A DNA stretch of 35,429 nt from Clostridia bacterium (lineage in GTDB: Bacteria; Bacillota; Clostridia; Oscillospirales; CAG-272): positions 1 to 35,429 of the forward strand of contig JAFTXB010000207.1 in NCBI GenBank assembly GCA_017461825.1, given 5' to 3'. How positions within the stretch are numbered: the first letter of the stretch is position 1; every line of letters begins with the position of its first letter. Below are positions 34,121 through 35,429 of this stretch, piece by piece. The notes beneath the pieces were generated by a model that made no database searches, was not told the origin of the DNA, and saw only the letters and a list, made by a program, of their open reading frames with translations. The translations under genes were made by a program, and so were the position numbers.

Positions 34121-34987
34121 ATGGAACTCAAAATCGGAGAAAAGATTGCAAAATATAGAAAACTTAAAGGCTATACGCAGGAACAGCTTGGGGAATTAGT
34201 AGGCGTTTTGGGACAAGCTGTATCGAAATGGGAAAATGGCGGTGTTCCGGACACGTATTTATTACCGACTATTTCTAAGGTTTTAGGGGTGTCAATCGAT
34301 GCCTTATTTGGAGTAGAAAAGAAAATATCTGATTACACTCAAGATGAAATCCTTGATGATTTGTTTAAATTTTGCCTTCAAAAGACACACTGCAAAGATG
34401 AAGGAATAGATTTGTTCAAGTTTTTGTTTGATACTATATGGACTGTACAAAGCGCATATTTCGGGAATGAAAGCCGACCGCTATTAAAAGATGTTGTTGA
34501 CAATAATCGTGGCAATCAGCAAATAACATCACAAATTATCAACAACGAAGGAACAACATATTTGTCACTTGTAGAAAACTTTCCATTCTTTTGTGCTGTC
34601 AGCGATACTCCCGAAATATCAAAAAAGCTATTGTCTGAAAAGAACTTTGGTGAGTTCTTCTCATTGCTTGCTTCGAATGATGGAATGAAGGCAATTGTTT
34701 TCACACAAAGCACAACAGAAACAAGTCAATATACGGCGGATATGATGGCCAAGAAAATTGGAATTACACTTGAAGGATTCCTTGAAATTGAACCGTTACT
34801 TGTTAAATATGGTCTTTTAAATGAAGATAGCTTAACATTGGATGATAGCATAATCAAGGTATATCATAAGTGGAGCAATCCCGAAATCCGTCCGCTATTG
34901 ATGATGGCATACCAATTTATCAATGCAAGACAATGTTATTACGATTTTACCTGCAACAGAACCAAGCCCTATTTCGAAAACGAATAA
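34121..34987 (+). CDS. XRE family helix-turn-helix regulator with C-terminal domain of unknown function
   Basis: A 288-residue protein. Residues 4-65 are a Cro/CI-type DNA-binding domain (EKIAKYRKLKGYTQEQLGEL, VSKWENGGVPDTYLLPTISK, VLGVSIDALFG). The remaining 220 residues (NYPF-like aromatic phrases such as YLSLVENFPFFCAVSDTPEI and LLASNDGMKAIVF) are a long helical domain that I do not recognise beyond its presence in clostridial XRE proteins. The ATG at 34121 has GGAGG five bases upstream; the GTG at 34109 would overlap that site. The gene stands alone with its own promoter and terminator. It is visibly AT-rich compared with 19-33 kb, so it may be acquired. Target unknown. Confidence 0.8.
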   Translation: MELKIGEKIAKYRKLKGYTQEQLGELVGVLGQAVSKWENGGVPDTYLLPTISKVLGVSIDALFGVEKKISDYTQDEILDDLFKFCLQKTHCKDEGIDLFKFLFDTIWTVQSAYFGNESRPLLKDVVDNNRGNQQITSQIINNEGTTYLSLVENFPFFCAVSDTPEISKKLLSEKNFGEFFSLLASNDGMKAIVFTQSTTETSQYTADMMAKKIGITLEGFLEIEPLLVKYGLLNEDSLTLDDSIIKVYHKWSNPEIRPLLMMAYQFINARQCYYDFTCNRTKPYFENE

Positions 34988-34993
34988 ATTGTG

Positions 34994-35033
34994 CCGCCGA
35001 GAGCAACCAAACGGTTACTCTCGGCGGTAAAAT
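34994..35033 (+). terminator. Terminator after the XRE gene
   Basis: CCGCCGAGAGCAACC (34994-35008) pairs with GGTTACTCTCGGCGG (35013-35027) with one mismatch and an AAAC loop. TAAAAT follows; the U tract is weak but the stem is very stable. Confidence 0.6.
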
Positions 35034-35090
35034 ATTCTATCACGCAAACACCTTCGGTGGTGAGTAAGTGCGCACTTGCAGATAAACAAA

Positions 35091-35251
35091 AAGCCTCCCT
35101 TGTGTAAAGGGAGGTCGCGAAGCGACTGAGGGATTGTACTCGTGGCAAAACATAATAAAACAATCCCTCCGTCACGGCAAGCCGTGCCACCTCGAGTTGC
35201 CAAAGGCAATCTCGTGACGCTTGCGTCTTCCTTTCTACACAAGGGAGGCTT
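35091..35251. repeat. 161-bp palindromic element with 16-bp perfect terminal inverted repeats
   Basis: AAGCCTCCCTTGTGTA (35091-35106) and TACACAAGGGAGGCTT (35236-35251) are exact inverted repeats. Inside, GAGGGATTGT matches ACAATCCCTC in reverse complement, and several small hairpins occur (GTCGC-GAA-GCGAC; CACGGC-AA-GCCGTG; TTGCC-AAA-GGCAA). There is no coding capacity. It fits a non-autonomous MITE-like or REP-like repeat of the kind I recall as abundant in gut Clostridia genomes. Confidence 0.7.
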
Positions 35252-35429
35252 AAAAATAGTTGCCATATCTGTGGCGGTGGGGCAACTACCGCAAGTGGCG
35301 GATTATTCGACGAGCCTATAGGCTCAGCGTGTGGAATGCCCCAAGGGGGCTTGTGCAAGCCACCGGCACGGCTGGTGGTCATGACTCGTCTGCCATAACA
35401 TAAGGAGCAACTGCAACGGGATGAATCAC
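35252..35429. other. Non-coding tail after the palindromic repeat
   Basis: No gene is supported. The sequence has several short complementary blocks, such as GCCCCAAGGGGGC and GCCACCGGCACGGCTGGTGG, and looks like structured RNA or part of a larger repeat continuing beyond the window. The minus-strand frame across it would also cover the inverted repeat and is not accepted as a gene. Confidence 0.4.

Noticed and set aside
34969..35382. Minus-strand frame of 137 codons covering the terminator and palindromic repeat
   Set aside because: It runs through an inverted repeat and a terminator hairpin; such frames are frequent false genes in repeat elements.

Overview
The window looks like a chromosomal segment of a gut-type, Gram-positive anaerobe of the class Clostridia (Oscillospiraceae-like). 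The pointers are lipobox and signal-peptide surface proteins without outer-membrane features, GLUG-repeat and Cys/His-repeat surface proteins, three AraC-type regulators beside glycosidase genes, a GHKL histidine kinase with a LytTR response regulator, a GPH-type sugar permease, and a palindromic short repeat of the kind scattered through gut Clostridia. No rRNA, tRNA, CRISPR array or phage module was seen. Species cannot be assigned from the sequence alone.

Layout. 1-325: 3' end of an IS66-type transposase, a degenerate ~18-bp tandem repeat and a terminator. 446-4460: AraC regulator divergent from a GH38 alpha-mannosidase. 4467-16479: a second AraC regulator divergent from a long co-oriented cluster. 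That cluster holds a sialidase-fold lipoprotein, a second sialidase-fold protein, an orphan solute-binding lipoprotein, a secreted GLUG protein, a third sialidase-fold protein overlapping it, a 43-aa peptide, a C-terminally anchored GLUG protein, an N-acetylneuraminate-lyase-type aldolase and a YgjV-type membrane protein. 16623-18245: GH36-like alpha-galactosidase, bracketed by two related hairpins. 18402-26049: an array of ATCACCC sites spaced about one helical turn apart, then a 147-aa unknown and a 2338-aa surface protein with Cys/His-rich repeats and a C-terminal membrane anchor. 26235-31605: AraC regulator divergent from a GPH sugar permease and a GH2 beta-galactosidase/glucuronidase. 31764-33781 (minus): histidine kinase and LytTR regulator. 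34121-34987: XRE regulator. 34988-35429: terminator and a 161-bp inverted-repeat element.

Taken together, the genes suggest host- or plant-glycan foraging: alpha-mannosidase, alpha-galactosidase, beta-galactosidase/glucuronidase, sialidase-fold proteins and a sialic-acid aldolase, each module next to its own AraC regulator (inference). No nanE or nanK and no ABC permease lie in the window, so neither sialate catabolism nor the uptake partner of the binding protein is complete here.

The least explained parts are: (i) the sialidase-fold/GLUG/43-aa-peptide locus, including an A9 run where a -1 shift would fuse a secreted GLUG protein to a sialidase-fold protein; (ii) the phased ATCACCC array in front of the giant surface protein; (iii) a structured intergenic RNA candidate at 10233-10327. 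By eye the left third (about 0.4-18.2 kb) and the XRE gene are more AT-rich than 19-33 kb, which hints at a mosaic origin.
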